DNA from: Bacteroidia bacterium
GTDB lineage: Bacteria > Bacteroidota > Bacteroidia > Bacteroidales > Azobacteroidaceae
Length of the DNA: 18,098 nt
Assembly: GCA_026000155.1 (NCBI GenBank)
Contig: BNYG01000038.1
Span: forward strand, 1-18,098
Direction of reading: 5' to 3'
Shown one piece after another: positions 1 to 8,702 of the stretch. How positions within the stretch are numbered: the first letter of the stretch is position 1; each line of letters opens with the position of its first letter. The translations under genes and the position numbers were made by a program. The notes beneath the pieces were generated by a model. That model saw nothing but the letters and a program-made list of their open reading frames with translations, was not told the DNA's origin and did no database searches.

Positions 1-168
1 GTATCCTTCATCATTCTTACATCGAATAATACATAAAGATTGATTATTGAATGTTGTTGTATAAAATGAAAATCTTAAAAGGGTATCAGCATTGATTCCT
101 TTCAATTCTTTACGATTCATTGGAATCAATTCAGCCCGAACACCGACTATTGATATTATCTTATTCAT
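1..168 (-). CDS. Unrecognised protein, N-terminal 56 residues (runs off the left edge)
   Basis: An open frame on the minus strand starts with ATG at 168-166 and reads 56 codons to the window edge without a stop. It begins MNKIISIVGVRAELIPMNRK and ends near CKNDEGY. A TATATTTGC promoter element sits on the same strand about 45 nt upstream of the start, which supports a real gene. It is transcribed away from the neighbouring 162-aa gene. I recognise no family and see no signal peptide or membrane segment in the visible part. Function is unknown; confidence in coding rests on the intact frame plus the promoter. Confidence 0.55.
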   Translation of the reverse strand, partial: MNKIISIVGVRAELIPMNRKELKGINADTLLRFSFYTTTFNNQSLCIIRCKNDEGY

Positions 169-211
169 TATTCTTCAATTTTGCACTACTTTCATTGCAA
201 ATGATAAAAAT

Positions 212-220
212 GCAAATATA
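212..220 (-). promoter_or_regulatory. Bacteroidetes -7 element for the leftward gene
   Basis: The minus strand reads TATATTTGC, an exact TAnnTTTGC match. The predicted transcription start is about 37 nt upstream of the ATG at 168. A clear TTTG -33 partner was not found. Confidence 0.5.
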
Positions 221-287
221 CTGATAATTATTTAATATACAATATAAATTACATTAAAAATATTTGTAATAAAAGGTTGCCATATTG

Positions 288-319
288 TTTGATTATGTCA
301 GAAAAAAGAATAACTTTGC
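288..319 (+). promoter_or_regulatory. Bacteroidetes promoter for the 162-aa gene
   Basis: TTTG at 288-291 is followed after 19 nt by TAACTTTGC at 311-319, a near-ideal match to the Bacteroidetes housekeeping promoter. It predicts a start around 326 and a 5' leader of about 17 nt before ATG 343. It is arranged back to back with the promoter at 212-220. Confidence 0.65.
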
Positions 320-342
320 CAATCTAAATTCACAATATAAGT

Positions 343-831
343 ATGTTTGAAGACGAAGATTACAAAGATAGAACAGATGTAAAAGACCTTCCTATCTATA
401 AAAAAGGGCAGGAAATACGAGATGTTGTTCAAATTCTCTCAGAATTAATACCGGAAGATAATGAGCAACTTCAGTGGGTAAAATCAGAAATGTTGTATCA
501 TGCCTCTTTGCTAACCGTGAAAGTTGCGGGCGCTCATGGCGTAGATTTGTATGATTTGAAGATGGAAGCGGCAACTTTTATTCGCAAAGCAGCGTGCGAT
601 CTCAAACTGATGAACTATTCTTTGGAAGAATTTGGTTTTAAGGAAGCAGAATATTTCCAGATAGTTAGGCGTTTAATTGAAGAGTATCGTCTGTTGTTTA
701 TTGATTGGGTCGCCGGATTTGATAAGTGGAGTTACATTACCGACCGTTGGGGATTGTTCAATCCTCCCGGCGTTAGCCCTTTCGATAATGATCCGGATGA
801 AAATATTCCTTTTACCGGTTTGTTTGATTAA
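343..831 (+). CDS. Hypothetical protein, 162 aa
   Basis: A complete 162-residue frame from ATG 343 to TAA 829-831, directly behind a strong promoter match. The protein is acidic and appears largely helical, with aromatic and charged residues mixed through the second half and a Pro/Asp-rich C-terminus (NPPGVSPFDNDPDE). There is no signal peptide, membrane segment, HTH or catalytic motif that I can recognise. The gap to the next gene is 72 nt and holds a separate promoter, so it is probably an independent unit rather than the first gene of the defence operon. It could be a small accessory or regulator of that operon, but nothing in the sequence shows this. Real gene likely, function unknown. 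Confidence 0.75.
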   Translation: MFEDEDYKDRTDVKDLPIYKKGQEIRDVVQILSELIPEDNEQLQWVKSEMLYHASLLTVKVAGAHGVDLYDLKMEAATFIRKAACDLKLMNYSLEEFGFKEAEYFQIVRRLIEEYRLLFIDWVAGFDKWSYITDRWGLFNPPGVSPFDNDPDENIPFTGLFD

Positions 832-875
832 GTAAAATTGGTTGTCGAATAGCTATTTTATAGCCTGTTTTTCAC

Positions 876-883
876 TATATTTG
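876..883 (+). promoter_or_regulatory. Probable promoter of the defence operon
   Basis: TATATTTG matches TAnnTTTG. It lies 20 nt before the ATG at 904, giving a very short leader. No good TTTG -33 is present, only a T-rich stretch around 856-859. A small hairpin (GCTAT-TTT-ATAGC, 852-864) lies just upstream and could weakly terminate the previous gene. Confidence 0.45.
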
Positions 884-903
884 TAGCAAAATAAAACTCA
901 TTT

Positions 904-3900
904 ATGATAACAGACACAAGATTTTTTACAAATGCAGATGGATTAACCCTTTTAGAGCGATTTAAATCAACCCTGAAGGATTCTAAATATTTTGACATTT
1001 TGGTTGGCTATTTTCGATTGAGTGGTTTTCATCAATTATATGATTCATTTGAGCAGATTGAAAAAACAAGAATCCTCGTAGGTCTGAATGTTGATAAAGA
1101 GACGTATGATATTCTCCTCTATAATCAAGAGAACGGATTGATTGATTTTGAATCTGATAAGAACACAAAACTTCAATATGAAGCTAATTTAATAAATGAA
1201 ATCGAATCTGTTGCTGAAAATAATGAGCAAATACAATTGGGTATAAAGAAATTTATTGAATTGTTATCCTCAAAAAAAATAGAAATTAGAGCATTTCCGT
1301 CTAAAAATATTCATGCCAAAGTATATATAAACAGGTATAACGAAAATGTCAGCCATATTTCGTATGGGTCGGTGATTACAGGTTCGAGTAATTTTTCCGA
1401 ATCCGGATTAATTGCACAAAGAGAATTTAATGTTGAGTTGAAAGACAAGCCGGATGTGGATTTCGCGCTAACTCAGTTTGAGTTATTGTGGAAAGAGGGT
1501 GTCGATGTCTCTCAGGATTTTGTAGATGTTATCATTAATAAGACATGGCTGAATGACAAAATAACGCCTTATGAATTGTTTCTGAAATGCGTGTATGAAT
1601 ATCTGGAAGAAGATATTAATCTGGAAGATAACTACGAGCCGTTTTTGCCCAAGGGTTTTATGGAATTGAGATACCAGATACAGGCTGCCACTAATGCCAA
1701 GAAAATATTAGATACCTACAACGGCGTATTTCTATCGGATGTAGTAGGTCTGGGGAAAACTTTCATTACAGCCTTATTATTACAGCAATTAGTGGGACGG
1801 ATTTTGGTCGTTTGCCCACCTGTTTTGAAGGAATATTGGGAAGATTCGTTGCGTGACTTTGGCGTTCGAGGCTTTGAAGTGCAATCATTGGGAAAGTTGG
1901 AACATATTTTGAAGAAAGATGTTTCTAAATACAAATATGTAATTGTGGATGAAGCACATCGTTTCAGAAACGAAAACACGCAAGCGTATGCCAACTTATT
2001 GGATATATGCAGAGGGAAAAAGGTGATTTTAGTAACGGCAACACCGCTTAACAATACAGTAGATGATATTTTCACTCAATTAAAACTTTTCCAAATTCCA
2101 AAAGCATCGACCATTCCCGGAGTTCCTGATTTGGAAAAATTCTTCAGTAAACTCAAGCGAACGCTTAAAGATGCAAAGCCGGATAGAGAAGAATGTGATT
2201 TGGAAACAAAAGAGAACTACAAAAAAGTGATAAAAAGTGTTTCGGACGAAATTCGAGATAAAATTCTTCGGTTTGTAATGATTCGCCGGACAAGAACGGA
2301 TGTAAAAACGTTCTTTCAAGATGATTTGCTGAAACAAAGCATTGTTTTTCCCGACTTGGTTGATCCGGGACGAATGGTTTACACTTTTGAAGGCGATTTA
2401 GAAAATGTGTTTAATCAAACGGTAGCCTTATTGCATCAATTTCAATATGCCCGCTATTCTCCTTTGCTTTATTATAATGGAGAACTAACGGAATTTCAAA
2501 AACAGCAACAGCGAAATTTGGGCGGTTTTATGAAAGGATTGTTAGTGAAGCGTTTGGAAAGCAGTTTTTATGCGTTTAAAATGAGTATCGATCGTTTCAT
2601 TGAAATACATGAAAAATTTATTGATATGTTCGGTAAAGGGGCTGTTTATATCAGTAAAAAAGTAAATGTTTATGATTTATTGGATCAGGATGACATAGAA
2701 ACCCTTGAAAAATTAGTGGAAGAAGATAGAGCAGATAAATATGAGTCTGATAATTTCACAAGTGAATATAAATCTTTGCTCACGCAAGACCTTGCAATAC
2801 TGAAAGAGATTCAAACGCTTTGGCTTCCTATCCATAAAGACCCTAAGTTGGATGCGTTAATATCCAATTTAAATACAAATAAAACAATTGTAAATCGTAA
2901 AGTTGTCTTATTTACTGAATCGAAAGAAACCGGTGATTACTTATTTGAAAAGTTGTATAAGCAATTCCCCGGCAAAGTGATGTTTTATTCAAGTAAGGGT
3001 GGGCGGTTTAAAAACCTAAAAACGATCAATAATCATTTGATTTCAAGGGATATAATCAAAGTTAATTTTGACCCCAAGTTGGAGAATCGGAAAGATGACA
3101 TTCAATTTCTTCTCACAACCGATGTCTTGGCGGAAGGAATAAACCTGCATCGTTCCAATGTGCTGATTAATTACGATTTACCTTGGAATCCCACCCGCGT
3201 ATTGCAAAGGGTTGGGCGTGTAAATCGTTTAGGGTCTGAATTTGACAGCATACACATTTTCAACTTTTTCCCCACGACACAATCGGATATTCATTTAGGC
3301 TTGGAAGCCAATATTACCAACAAACTTCAGATGTTTCATTACATCATGGGTGAAGATGCCAAGTATCTGTCGGATGGTGAAGAAATTGGCAGTCAAGAGT
3401 TATTCCACACATTGAATAATAAGGCGACCTATACAGGTGAGGAGGAAGGAGAAAATACCGAACTCAAATACCTGACCATGATGCGGGAAATAAGAGATAC
3501 CAATCCGGCATTGTTCGACAAAATTAAGAAGTTGCCGAAACAAGCAAGATCCGGAATGAAAAGTAAGAAAGAGGATAATCAAATGATTACATTTTTCCGG
3601 TTGGGAAACTTGAAAAAATTCTATCTGTATGAAGCATATAAATCGAAGGAAATCAATTTTTTCGATGCCATGAATTGGATAGAATGCAAACCGGATGCTT
3701 TGCGAATGTCTGTCCCGAATGATTATTTTGAAATGCTGAATATCAATAAAGCCCAGTTTCGGCAAGATGTGACTGAAAACAGTGATGCCCCTGCTAAAAA
3801 AGGCGGTAAATCGAATGCTGACTTTATCGAACGGATATTGAAAGACCGTTCGTTTAAAGATTATAAGAAATTTACCGAATCGGACGAAGCCTTTCTTGAT

Positions 3901-4122
3901 AAAATTCGCGTGATGTTGGCAAGTGGCGTATTAGCCAAGAAGACTACTCAAATCATCAAAAAAGAGTTTGAAAAATTAGCTGCCAATGAAAACCGGCTCG
4001 ACCCGATGAAGGTTTTGTATATTTTGCGGACGCATATCAAACAACCGGATATTGAAAGACCCTCACAATCGGCAGGCTATTTAAAAAGAGAAGTTATTTT
4101 ATCTGAATATTTTTTGAAATAA
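904..4122 (+). CDS. PLD-nuclease/SNF2-family helicase fusion (defence helicase)
   Basis: A 1072-aa cytoplasmic protein. Residues about 1-215 form a phospholipase-D-like nuclease domain with one HKD-type motif: H137 and K139 (IHAKVYI), followed by G160-S-S-N. Such domains usually work as dimers. Residues about 250-850 are an SNF2/RapA-like superfamily 2 helicase. It shows motif I DVVGLGKT (279-286, K285), motif II DEAH (349-352), motif III TATP (378-381), and a motif VI arginine finger region QRVGRVNR starting at 768. All helicase motifs are intact, so it should hydrolyse ATP and translocate on DNA. The C-terminal 220 residues are lysine-rich and unassigned. It is the first gene of the operon, 9 nt ahead of the YhcG-type nuclease. 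By analogy with R-M and DISARM helicases, it probably pumps on and cuts foreign unmethylated DNA; that role is inferred. Confidence 0.88.
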   Translation: MITDTRFFTNADGLTLLERFKSTLKDSKYFDILVGYFRLSGFHQLYDSFEQIEKTRILVGLNVDKETYDILLYNQENGLIDFESDKNTKLQYEANLINEIESVAENNEQIQLGIKKFIELLSSKKIEIRAFPSKNIHAKVYINRYNENVSHISYGSVITGSSNFSESGLIAQREFNVELKDKPDVDFALTQFELLWKEGVDVSQDFVDVIINKTWLNDKITPYELFLKCVYEYLEEDINLEDNYEPFLPKGFMELRYQIQAATNAKKILDTYNGVFLSDVVGLGKTFITALLLQQLVGRILVVCPPVLKEYWEDSLRDFGVRGFEVQSLGKLEHILKKDVSKYKYVIVDEAHRFRNENTQAYANLLDICRGKKVILVTATPLNNTVDDIFTQLKLFQIPKASTIPGVPDLEKFFSKLKRTLKDAKPDREECDLETKENYKKVIKSVSDEIRDKILRFVMIRRTRTDVKTFFQDDLLKQSIVFPDLVDPGRMVYTFEGDLENVFNQTVALLHQFQYARYSPLLYYNGELTEFQKQQQRNLGGFMKGLLVKRLESSFYAFKMSIDRFIEIHEKFIDMFGKGAVYISKKVNVYDLLDQDDIETLEKLVEEDRADKYESDNFTSEYKSLLTQDLAILKEIQTLWLPIHKDPKLDALISNLNTNKTIVNRKVVLFTESKETGDYLFEKLYKQFPGKVMFYSSKGGRFKNLKTINNHLISRDIIKVNFDPKLENRKDDIQFLLTTDVLAEGINLHRSNVLINYDLPWNPTRVLQRVGRVNRLGSEFDSIHIFNFFPTTQSDIHLGLEANITNKLQMFHYIMGEDAKYLSDGEEIGSQELFHTLNNKATYTGEEEGENTELKYLTMMREIRDTNPALFDKIKKLPKQARSGMKSKKEDNQMITFFRLGNLKKFYLYEAYKSKEINFFDAMNWIECKPDALRMSVPNDYFEMLNINKAQFRQDVTENSDAPAKKGGKSNADFIERILKDRSFKDYKKFTESDEAFLDKIRVMLASGVLAKKTTQIIKKEFEKLAANENRLDPMKVLYILRTHIKQPDIERPSQSAGYLKREVILSEYFLK

Positions 4123-4131
4123 AACTCAACT

Positions 4132-5280
4132 ATGGAAACAGTAAAAATAAAACAAGAAGAAACGTTTGTATCACAACTGAAACAAATAGTTTTGTCGGCT
4201 CGCTCGCGGGCATATTCGGCAGTCAACTTTGCGCAAGTAGAAGCCAACTGGCTTATCGGGCAGCGTATTGTGGAACAGGAACAAAACGGAGAAGCCCGTG
4301 CCGAATACGGGAAATATGTTATAGATTTAGCGGCAAAAGAATTAACCTCTGAATTTGGGAAAGGATTTTCAAAAAGAAATATTGAAAATTTCAGACGTTT
4401 TTATCAGACATTCAGTAATATACCAATTGCGCAGACACTGTCTGCGCAATTGAAAAAGGAGATCGCACCAATTGCCCAGACACTGTCTGGACAATTCAAT
4501 AATCCAATAGGTCAGACACTGTCTGCCCAATCTCCGAAACAACTTGCTATACTTAGTTGGTCTCATTATGAGCGTTTAATGCGTGTAGATAATCCAAAGG
4601 CAAGAGATTGGTATATGCAAGAAGCTTTCGAACAAATGTGGAGCTATCGCACACTCGACCGCAATATCAACACTCAATATTATGAAAGAATGTTGTTGTC
4701 ACAAGCCGATGAATCGGTGGTACAAGAAATGAAAGAAAAGACCAAACCGTTTCAAATAGACAAATTGGCTTTTATCAAAAATCCAACCGTATTGGAATTT
4801 ATGGGTTTGCCCGGCAATAGCGGATATATTGAACAAGATATTGAAAAAGCGATTATCGACAACATTCAAAAATTTCTTATGGAATTGGGAAAAGGATTTG
4901 CTTTCGTTGCGCGGCAACAATTGATTCGTACAGAAGCCGAAGATTATTATGTTGACCTCGTTTTTTATAATTACATCCTGAAATGTTTTGTACTGATTGA
5001 CTTGAAAATGGGGAAAATAGTACACCAAGATGTCGGGCAAATGGATATGTACGTCCGCATGTACGATGAAATGAAGCGGGGCGATGATCATAATCCAACC
5101 ATCGGGATTGTACTTTGTTCCGAAACAGACAAAGATATTGCCCGATACTCTATCTTAAAATGTAATGAACAACTTTTCGCTTCCAAATATAAATTGTTTC
5201 TTCCTACAGAAGCCGAATTAAGGGCAGAAATTGAACGGCAAAAAGAGATTCTCAATTTACAACTTGCAAAAAAACAATAA
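4132..5280 (+). CDS. DUF1016/YhcG-type PD-(D/E)XK nuclease
   Basis: A 382-aa protein of usual length for the DUF1016 (YhcG) family. The N-terminal helical domain (about 10-110) contains the family signature around NWLIGQRIVEQEQ. After a repeat-bearing linker comes LSWSHYERLMRVDN, typical of the family. The C-terminal half is a PD-(D/E)XK fold with D275 (YVDLVFY) and D290-L-K292 (LIDLKMGK) as likely metal-binding and catalytic residues, then GQMDMYVRMYD. The linker (about 98-130) has three copies of a QTLSAQ-like peptide encoded by DNA palindromes (see the repeat entry). It lies 9 nt after the helicase and 1 nt before the methyltransferase, so it is co-translated with them. YhcG proteins often accompany restriction systems, so it may be the cutting subunit or an accessory nuclease here. 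Confidence 0.88.
   Translation: METVKIKQEETFVSQLKQIVLSARSRAYSAVNFAQVEANWLIGQRIVEQEQNGEARAEYGKYVIDLAAKELTSEFGKGFSKRNIENFRRFYQTFSNIPIAQTLSAQLKKEIAPIAQTLSGQFNNPIGQTLSAQSPKQLAILSWSHYERLMRVDNPKARDWYMQEAFEQMWSYRTLDRNINTQYYERMLLSQADESVVQEMKEKTKPFQIDKLAFIKNPTVLEFMGLPGNSGYIEQDIEKAIIDNIQKFLMELGKGFAFVARQQLIRTEAEDYYVDLVFYNYILKCFVLIDLKMGKIVHQDVGQMDMYVRMYDEMKRGDDHNPTIGIVLCSETDKDIARYSILKCNEQLFASKYKLFLPTEAELRAEIERQKEILNLQLAKKQ
4424..4528 (+). repeat. Three in-frame palindromic repeats inside the YhcG-type gene
   Basis: Three units share the core CAGACACTGTCTG. Unit 1 (4424-4452) is a perfect inverted repeat, 14-bp arms around a single C at 4438. Unit 2 (4470-4496) has 13-bp arms around C4483 with one mismatch. 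Unit 3 (4510-4528) has 9-bp arms around C4519 with one mismatch. Centres are 45 and 36 nt apart, both multiples of three, so the frame is kept and each unit encodes a QTLSAQ-like heptad (AQTLSAQ, AQTLSGQ, GQTLSAQ). A degenerate relative (YQTFSN) may precede them near 4404-4419. Confidence 0.85.
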
Positions 5281-5281
5281 T

Positions 5282-6691
5282 ATGGACAAGAACAAAGCAA
5301 TTGCGATTATAGAAGAAACATTTGATAAAGCATTTGATAAAGAAGTTTTTATCTGTTTCATTAAAAATTTGTTGAATGACATTGATACCTCAGAAAACAA
5401 GTACAGGGAGTATCGCGGAAACCTCATAAAAGAATCGTTTCGGACACATATTGCGCAATATACCCGTATCGGTAAATATATCGACCCCAATGGTGTTGCC
5501 TTGGATGTGCTTGCCATTGAAGTGCAAGATGAAAGCAAATTAGATAAGGCTCGCACGAGTTTACGTAATTTTGTGATTGACCATTTGGAGAAATTTGAAA
5601 AAGATTATGCTTTGGCTGCTTTTTATGCAAAAACGGATAAGGGGTACAATTGGCGGTTTTCTTTTATTAAATTGGAACATCAAACCACGGTAAAAGACGG
5701 TAAAATAAAACAACAAAAGGAATTTACGCCTGCTCGCCGTTATTCGTTTTTGGTGGGCGAGGACGAGAAATCGCATACAGCCAAACGACAACTGTTGCCC
5801 TTATTGCAAAATGTGTATAACAATCCTTTGATTGAAGATATTGAAAAAGCATTTAGTATAGAGGTTGTTACCGATGAATTCTTTGAACAATACAAGGGTT
5901 TGTTCTTGCGCATTTCAGAACATTTGGAAAACGATAGCCGGATAAAAAATGTATTGGAATCGGCAGGAACGGATATTCCACGATTTACCAAAAAATTATT
6001 GGGGCAAATAGTCTTTCTTTATTTCTTGCAGAAAAAAGGTTGGCTGGGTGTGCCGAAAGAAGGCAAGTGGGGGTTTGGACAGAAAGATTTTTTACAATCG
6101 CGTTTTGCTGAGGATAAAAACTATTTCAAGAATTTTTTGCAATATCTGTTTTACGAAGTGCTTGCCCGCCAACATGGAGCCGATAATTATTATGAACGAT
6201 TTGATTGCCGTATCCCATTTCTAAATGGTGGATTATTTGAAGCAGACTATGATTGGGCGAAATTTTCAATTACTATTCCTAATTCTTTGTTCCGAAACGA
6301 CGAAAAAATAAGCAAAACAGGCGATATGGGCACAGGCATATTGGATGTGTTTGACCGCTATAACTTTACCATTCGCGAAGACGAACCGCTTGAAAAGGAA
6401 GTTGCCATTGACCCGGAAATGTTGGGCAAGGTGTTTGAAAACATGCTTGAAATAACGGAACGAAAAAGCAAAGGCGCATTTTATACGCCGCGTGAAATTG
6501 TGCATTATATGTGTCAGGAAAGTTTGATTCATTATTTGGATAATGCCCTTAACAATACTGTATCCAAAGAAGACTTAGAAGATTTGGTGCATAATGGTAT
6601 CTTTTCGCTTGAGAATGATATGCAGGTGGTTGAAAAAGGCAAAGAAACGGATACATACAGTTATAAATTACCCGAAAGTATTCGTATATAA
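5282..6691 (+). CDS. Methyltransferase N-terminal piece (469 aa)
   Basis: This is the frame from ATG 5282 to TAA 6689-6691. An in-frame upstream ATG at 5231 lies inside the YhcG-type gene and is rejected; 5282 leaves the normal 1-nt gap. Residues about 40-110 (GVALDVLAIEVQDESKLDKA) resemble a degenerate nuclease-like strand pattern, with D75 and E80 but Q82 where an ExK lysine would sit; this reading is tentative. Residues about 390-415 carry FYTPREIVHYM, the usual lead-in to the Eco57I-type MTase core. The stop falls about 9 nt before the codons for motif I, so this piece alone cannot bind AdoMet normally. Confidence 0.7.
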   Translation: MDKNKAIAIIEETFDKAFDKEVFICFIKNLLNDIDTSENKYREYRGNLIKESFRTHIAQYTRIGKYIDPNGVALDVLAIEVQDESKLDKARTSLRNFVIDHLEKFEKDYALAAFYAKTDKGYNWRFSFIKLEHQTTVKDGKIKQQKEFTPARRYSFLVGEDEKSHTAKRQLLPLLQNVYNNPLIEDIEKAFSIEVVTDEFFEQYKGLFLRISEHLENDSRIKNVLESAGTDIPRFTKKLLGQIVFLYFLQKKGWLGVPKEGKWGFGQKDFLQSRFAEDKNYFKNFLQYLFYEVLARQHGADNYYERFDCRIPFLNGGLFEADYDWAKFSITIPNSLFRNDEKISKTGDMGTGILDVFDRYNFTIREDEPLEKEVAIDPEMLGKVFENMLEITERKSKGAFYTPREIVHYMCQESLIHYLDNALNNTVSKEDLEDLVHNGIFSLENDMQVVEKGKETDTYSYKLPESIRI

Positions 6692-8253
6692 AAATATGCG
6701 ACCCAGCCATTGGATCAGGCGCTTTTCCTGTGGGATTACTTAATGAATTGGTAAATATACAATTAATACTACGCAAACATTTGTCGAATGGCTATTTGTC
6801 GCAAAAACTCAGTATTATTGGATTGCAATCGGAAGAATATAATCGACATCCTGAAAAATATACTTATCGTGCAAAACGCCATAGTATTCAAGAATCCATA
6901 TATGGCGTGGATAGCGATATGAGTGCTATTGATATTGCTCGACTGCGCCTGTGGTTGTCCTTGGTCGTTGATGAAGAAGATTTTGATAACATAGAAACTT
7001 TGCCAAATTTAGATTACAAAATTGTTTGTGGTAATTCGTTGATAGGATTTCCAGAAAATTGGAATAGTCCTGCTTTTGAAAGAATTGAAAAATTGAAAGA
7101 CAAATTTTTCGCCGAAACAGATGTTGAGATAAGAAAGACATATAAAATGGAAATAGATAAAGAAATTGCAGACAGACTTTCTTCATCACAACGAATATTT
7201 GGATATCAGGTTAATTTTGACTTTAAGCTTTTCTTTTCTGAGGTATGGCGAGAAAAAGAGGGATTTGATATTGTGATTGGAAATCCACCATATGTTAGGG
7301 TTCAAAATCTACCTCATAGTGAAATTGATTTTTATAAAAATCACTACGATTTTGCATGGAAAAGGATAGATATATCAATTCTATTTTTTGAAAAAGCCTT
7401 GAATATAGGGAATAAAAAAACTACTATATCATTTATATCATCTAATCAGTTTCTAACAACTGAATATGGATTAAAGGCAAGACACTACTTGTCTAAAAAC
7501 CGAAATGTTTTTAAGATAGTGGATTTTGGTTCCCTACCAATATTTCAAAATGCTTTAACATATGTTGATATTTTCGTATTATCTAAACAGGCTAATGATT
7601 CCATAGAGTATTTTAAAATCAACACACTGCCTTTTAATATCTCTAATAATTTCATTAAAATTATTTCTTCCGAGTTGTCTGAAAATATTTGGATATTAGA
7701 AAGTAGTAATGAGATAGATATTTTAAATAAAATTAAAAAAGATAGCATACCTCTTTCTTCTTTTGCAAAAAGTTGGGCTGGTATTATTACAGGTTATGAT
7801 GATTTGCTTTTATTTAATAATGATAAGTTACCTGATTATATCGAATCAGATCTTTTAGTTCCTGTTTTACGAGCTCAAAGTTGCGATCGCTACACTTATG
7901 CTAATGTTACTAAGTATGCGTTTTATCCATACTATTTTGAAAATAATAAAACAGAATTAATTCCACTTGATAGGATTAAAGCACAATATCCTAAAAGTTA
8001 TAACTTTATCATGGAAAATGAGAATTTGTTAAAGGCAAGAAAAGATTCAAGAATAACAATGGGAGATAGGATTGGTTGGTACGGTCTCATACGTTTTGGA
8101 ACAATAGACAAATTTAATGAAACTAAAATAGTGAGTCCAGGCGAGGTTAAGCGTAATAAATTTGCCATAGATAAATCCAAATCAGCATTTAGCTGTGCAA
8201 GAGTTTTTCAATTAATATTATTTCAAATTCCATCAATATATTTGAATTATTAG
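6691..8253 (+). CDS. Methyltransferase catalytic piece (motif I, NPPY, start of target recognition)
   Basis: In the frame one base back from the N-terminal piece, the reading KICDPAIGSGAFPVGLLNEL begins at 6691. It includes motif I (6700-6729), GVDSDMSAIDIARLRLWLSL (6904 onward, motif II/III region) and NPPYVRVQ with the catalytic NPPY at 7282-7293. The only start-like codon is GTG 6730, after motif I, so a separately translated protein would lack the AdoMet loop. From about 7300 it runs into the probable target-recognition region. It ends at TAG 8251-8253, just past the second frameshift, so its last 15 or so residues are out-of-frame. Confidence 0.7.
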   Translation, partial: KICDPAIGSGAFPVGLLNELVNIQLILRKHLSNGYLSQKLSIIGLQSEEYNRHPEKYTYRAKRHSIQESIYGVDSDMSAIDIARLRLWLSLVVDEEDFDNIETLPNLDYKIVCGNSLIGFPENWNSPAFERIEKLKDKFFAETDVEIRKTYKMEIDKEIADRLSSSQRIFGYQVNFDFKLFFSEVWREKEGFDIVIGNPPYVRVQNLPHSEIDFYKNHYDFAWKRIDISILFFEKALNIGNKKTTISFISSNQFLTTEYGLKARHYLSKNRNVFKIVDFGSLPIFQNALTYVDIFVLSKQANDSIEYFKINTLPFNISNNFIKIISSELSENIWILESSNEIDILNKIKKDSIPLSSFAKSWAGIITGYDDLLLFNNDKLPDYIESDLLVPVLRAQSCDRYTYANVTKYAFYPYYFENNKTELIPLDRIKAQYPKSYNFIMENENLLKARKDSRITMGDRIGWYGLIRFGTIDKFNETKIVSPGEVKRNKFAIDKSKSAFSCARVFQLILFQIPSIYLNY

Positions 8254-8702
8254 CATTACTAAATTCTGATATTATCGAATATTATTTACATAATAATACA
8301 TCTCCCAAAGCAGGAGGATATTTTAGCTACTCAGCATCTATATTAAACCAGTTACCTTTGAAAATAAGAAATAGTTTTGTGTCTATCATTCCTGTAGTTT
8401 TGTATCTTCTTGAATTGGATAATAATAGCTCTATTTTAAGGCATTTTTTTGATAATATTTTAAATGCTGCAGTCTATGAACTCTATTTTCCAGAAGAAGT
8501 TCATGCCGCTAATAAAGGTGTAATAGAACATTTGCAAGATTTGAAGCCAATAGACGATAGTATGACCGATGACCAAAAACTGGCTATTATCAATAGTGAG
8601 TTTGAACGGCTTTATGACCCTTATCATCCGGTGCGCAATAATGTGGAAACCATTGAAAATGTGGAAGTAGTACGAATTATAAAAGAATCCTTGAAAAAAT
8701 GA
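8208..8702 (+). CDS. Methyltransferase C-terminal piece
   Basis: In the third frame the text resumes as SINIISNSINIFELLALLNS and continues through KAGGYFSYSASILNQLPLK, a pattern typical of the end of target-recognition domains in Eco57I-like and PglX-like enzymes. It ends with a helical tail at TGA 8700-8702. There is no convincing start codon; a TTG at 8358 is the first candidate and lies well inside the conserved text. It is the tail of the same gene, not an independent protein. Confidence 0.65.
   Translation, partial: SINIISNSINIFELLALLNSDIIEYYLHNNTSPKAGGYFSYSASILNQLPLKIRNSFVSIIPVVLYLLELDNNSSILRHFFDNILNAAVYELYFPEEVHAANKGVIEHLQDLKPIDDSMTDDQKLAIINSEFERLYDPYHPVRNNVETIENVEVVRIIKESLKK

Larger units (their letters stand above)
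5282..8702 (+). pseudogene. Eco57I/PglX-like N6-adenine DNA methyltransferase, two frameshifts
   Basis: One long gene of about 1140 codons is split over three frames. It starts at ATG 5282, 1 nt after the YhcG-type stop, and ends at TGA 8700-8702, which overlaps the next ATG (ATGA). Homology-like text is continuous across both breaks. The first break is near 6680-6693, just before motif I. The second is at the T5 run 8204-8208. Each is repaired by adding one base. Conserved MTase motifs are all present: GAFYTPREIV (motif X region), DPAIGSGAFP (motif I, AdoMet binding), NPPY (motif IV, catalysis). If intact, the enzyme would methylate adenine to mark self DNA for the neighbouring helicase and nucleases. 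The breaks could be real mutations or sequencing indels. The central part is visibly more AT-rich than the N-terminal third. Confidence 0.88.

Noticed and set aside
4424..4528. CRISPR-like array
   Set aside because: Only three unequal units with short spacers, inside an open coding frame, each a palindrome rather than a direct repeat with unique spacers.
6680..6700. Programmed -1 frameshift joining the MTase pieces
   Set aside because: The codons before the TAA (CGT ATA) do not make a known slippery heptamer and no downstream stimulator is evident. A missing base explains the break more simply.
904..8702. A complete DISARM system
   Set aside because: PLD, SNF2 and MTase parts are present, but no drmA-like helicase or DUF1998-type drmB is found in the window, and YhcG and RecF-like genes are extra.
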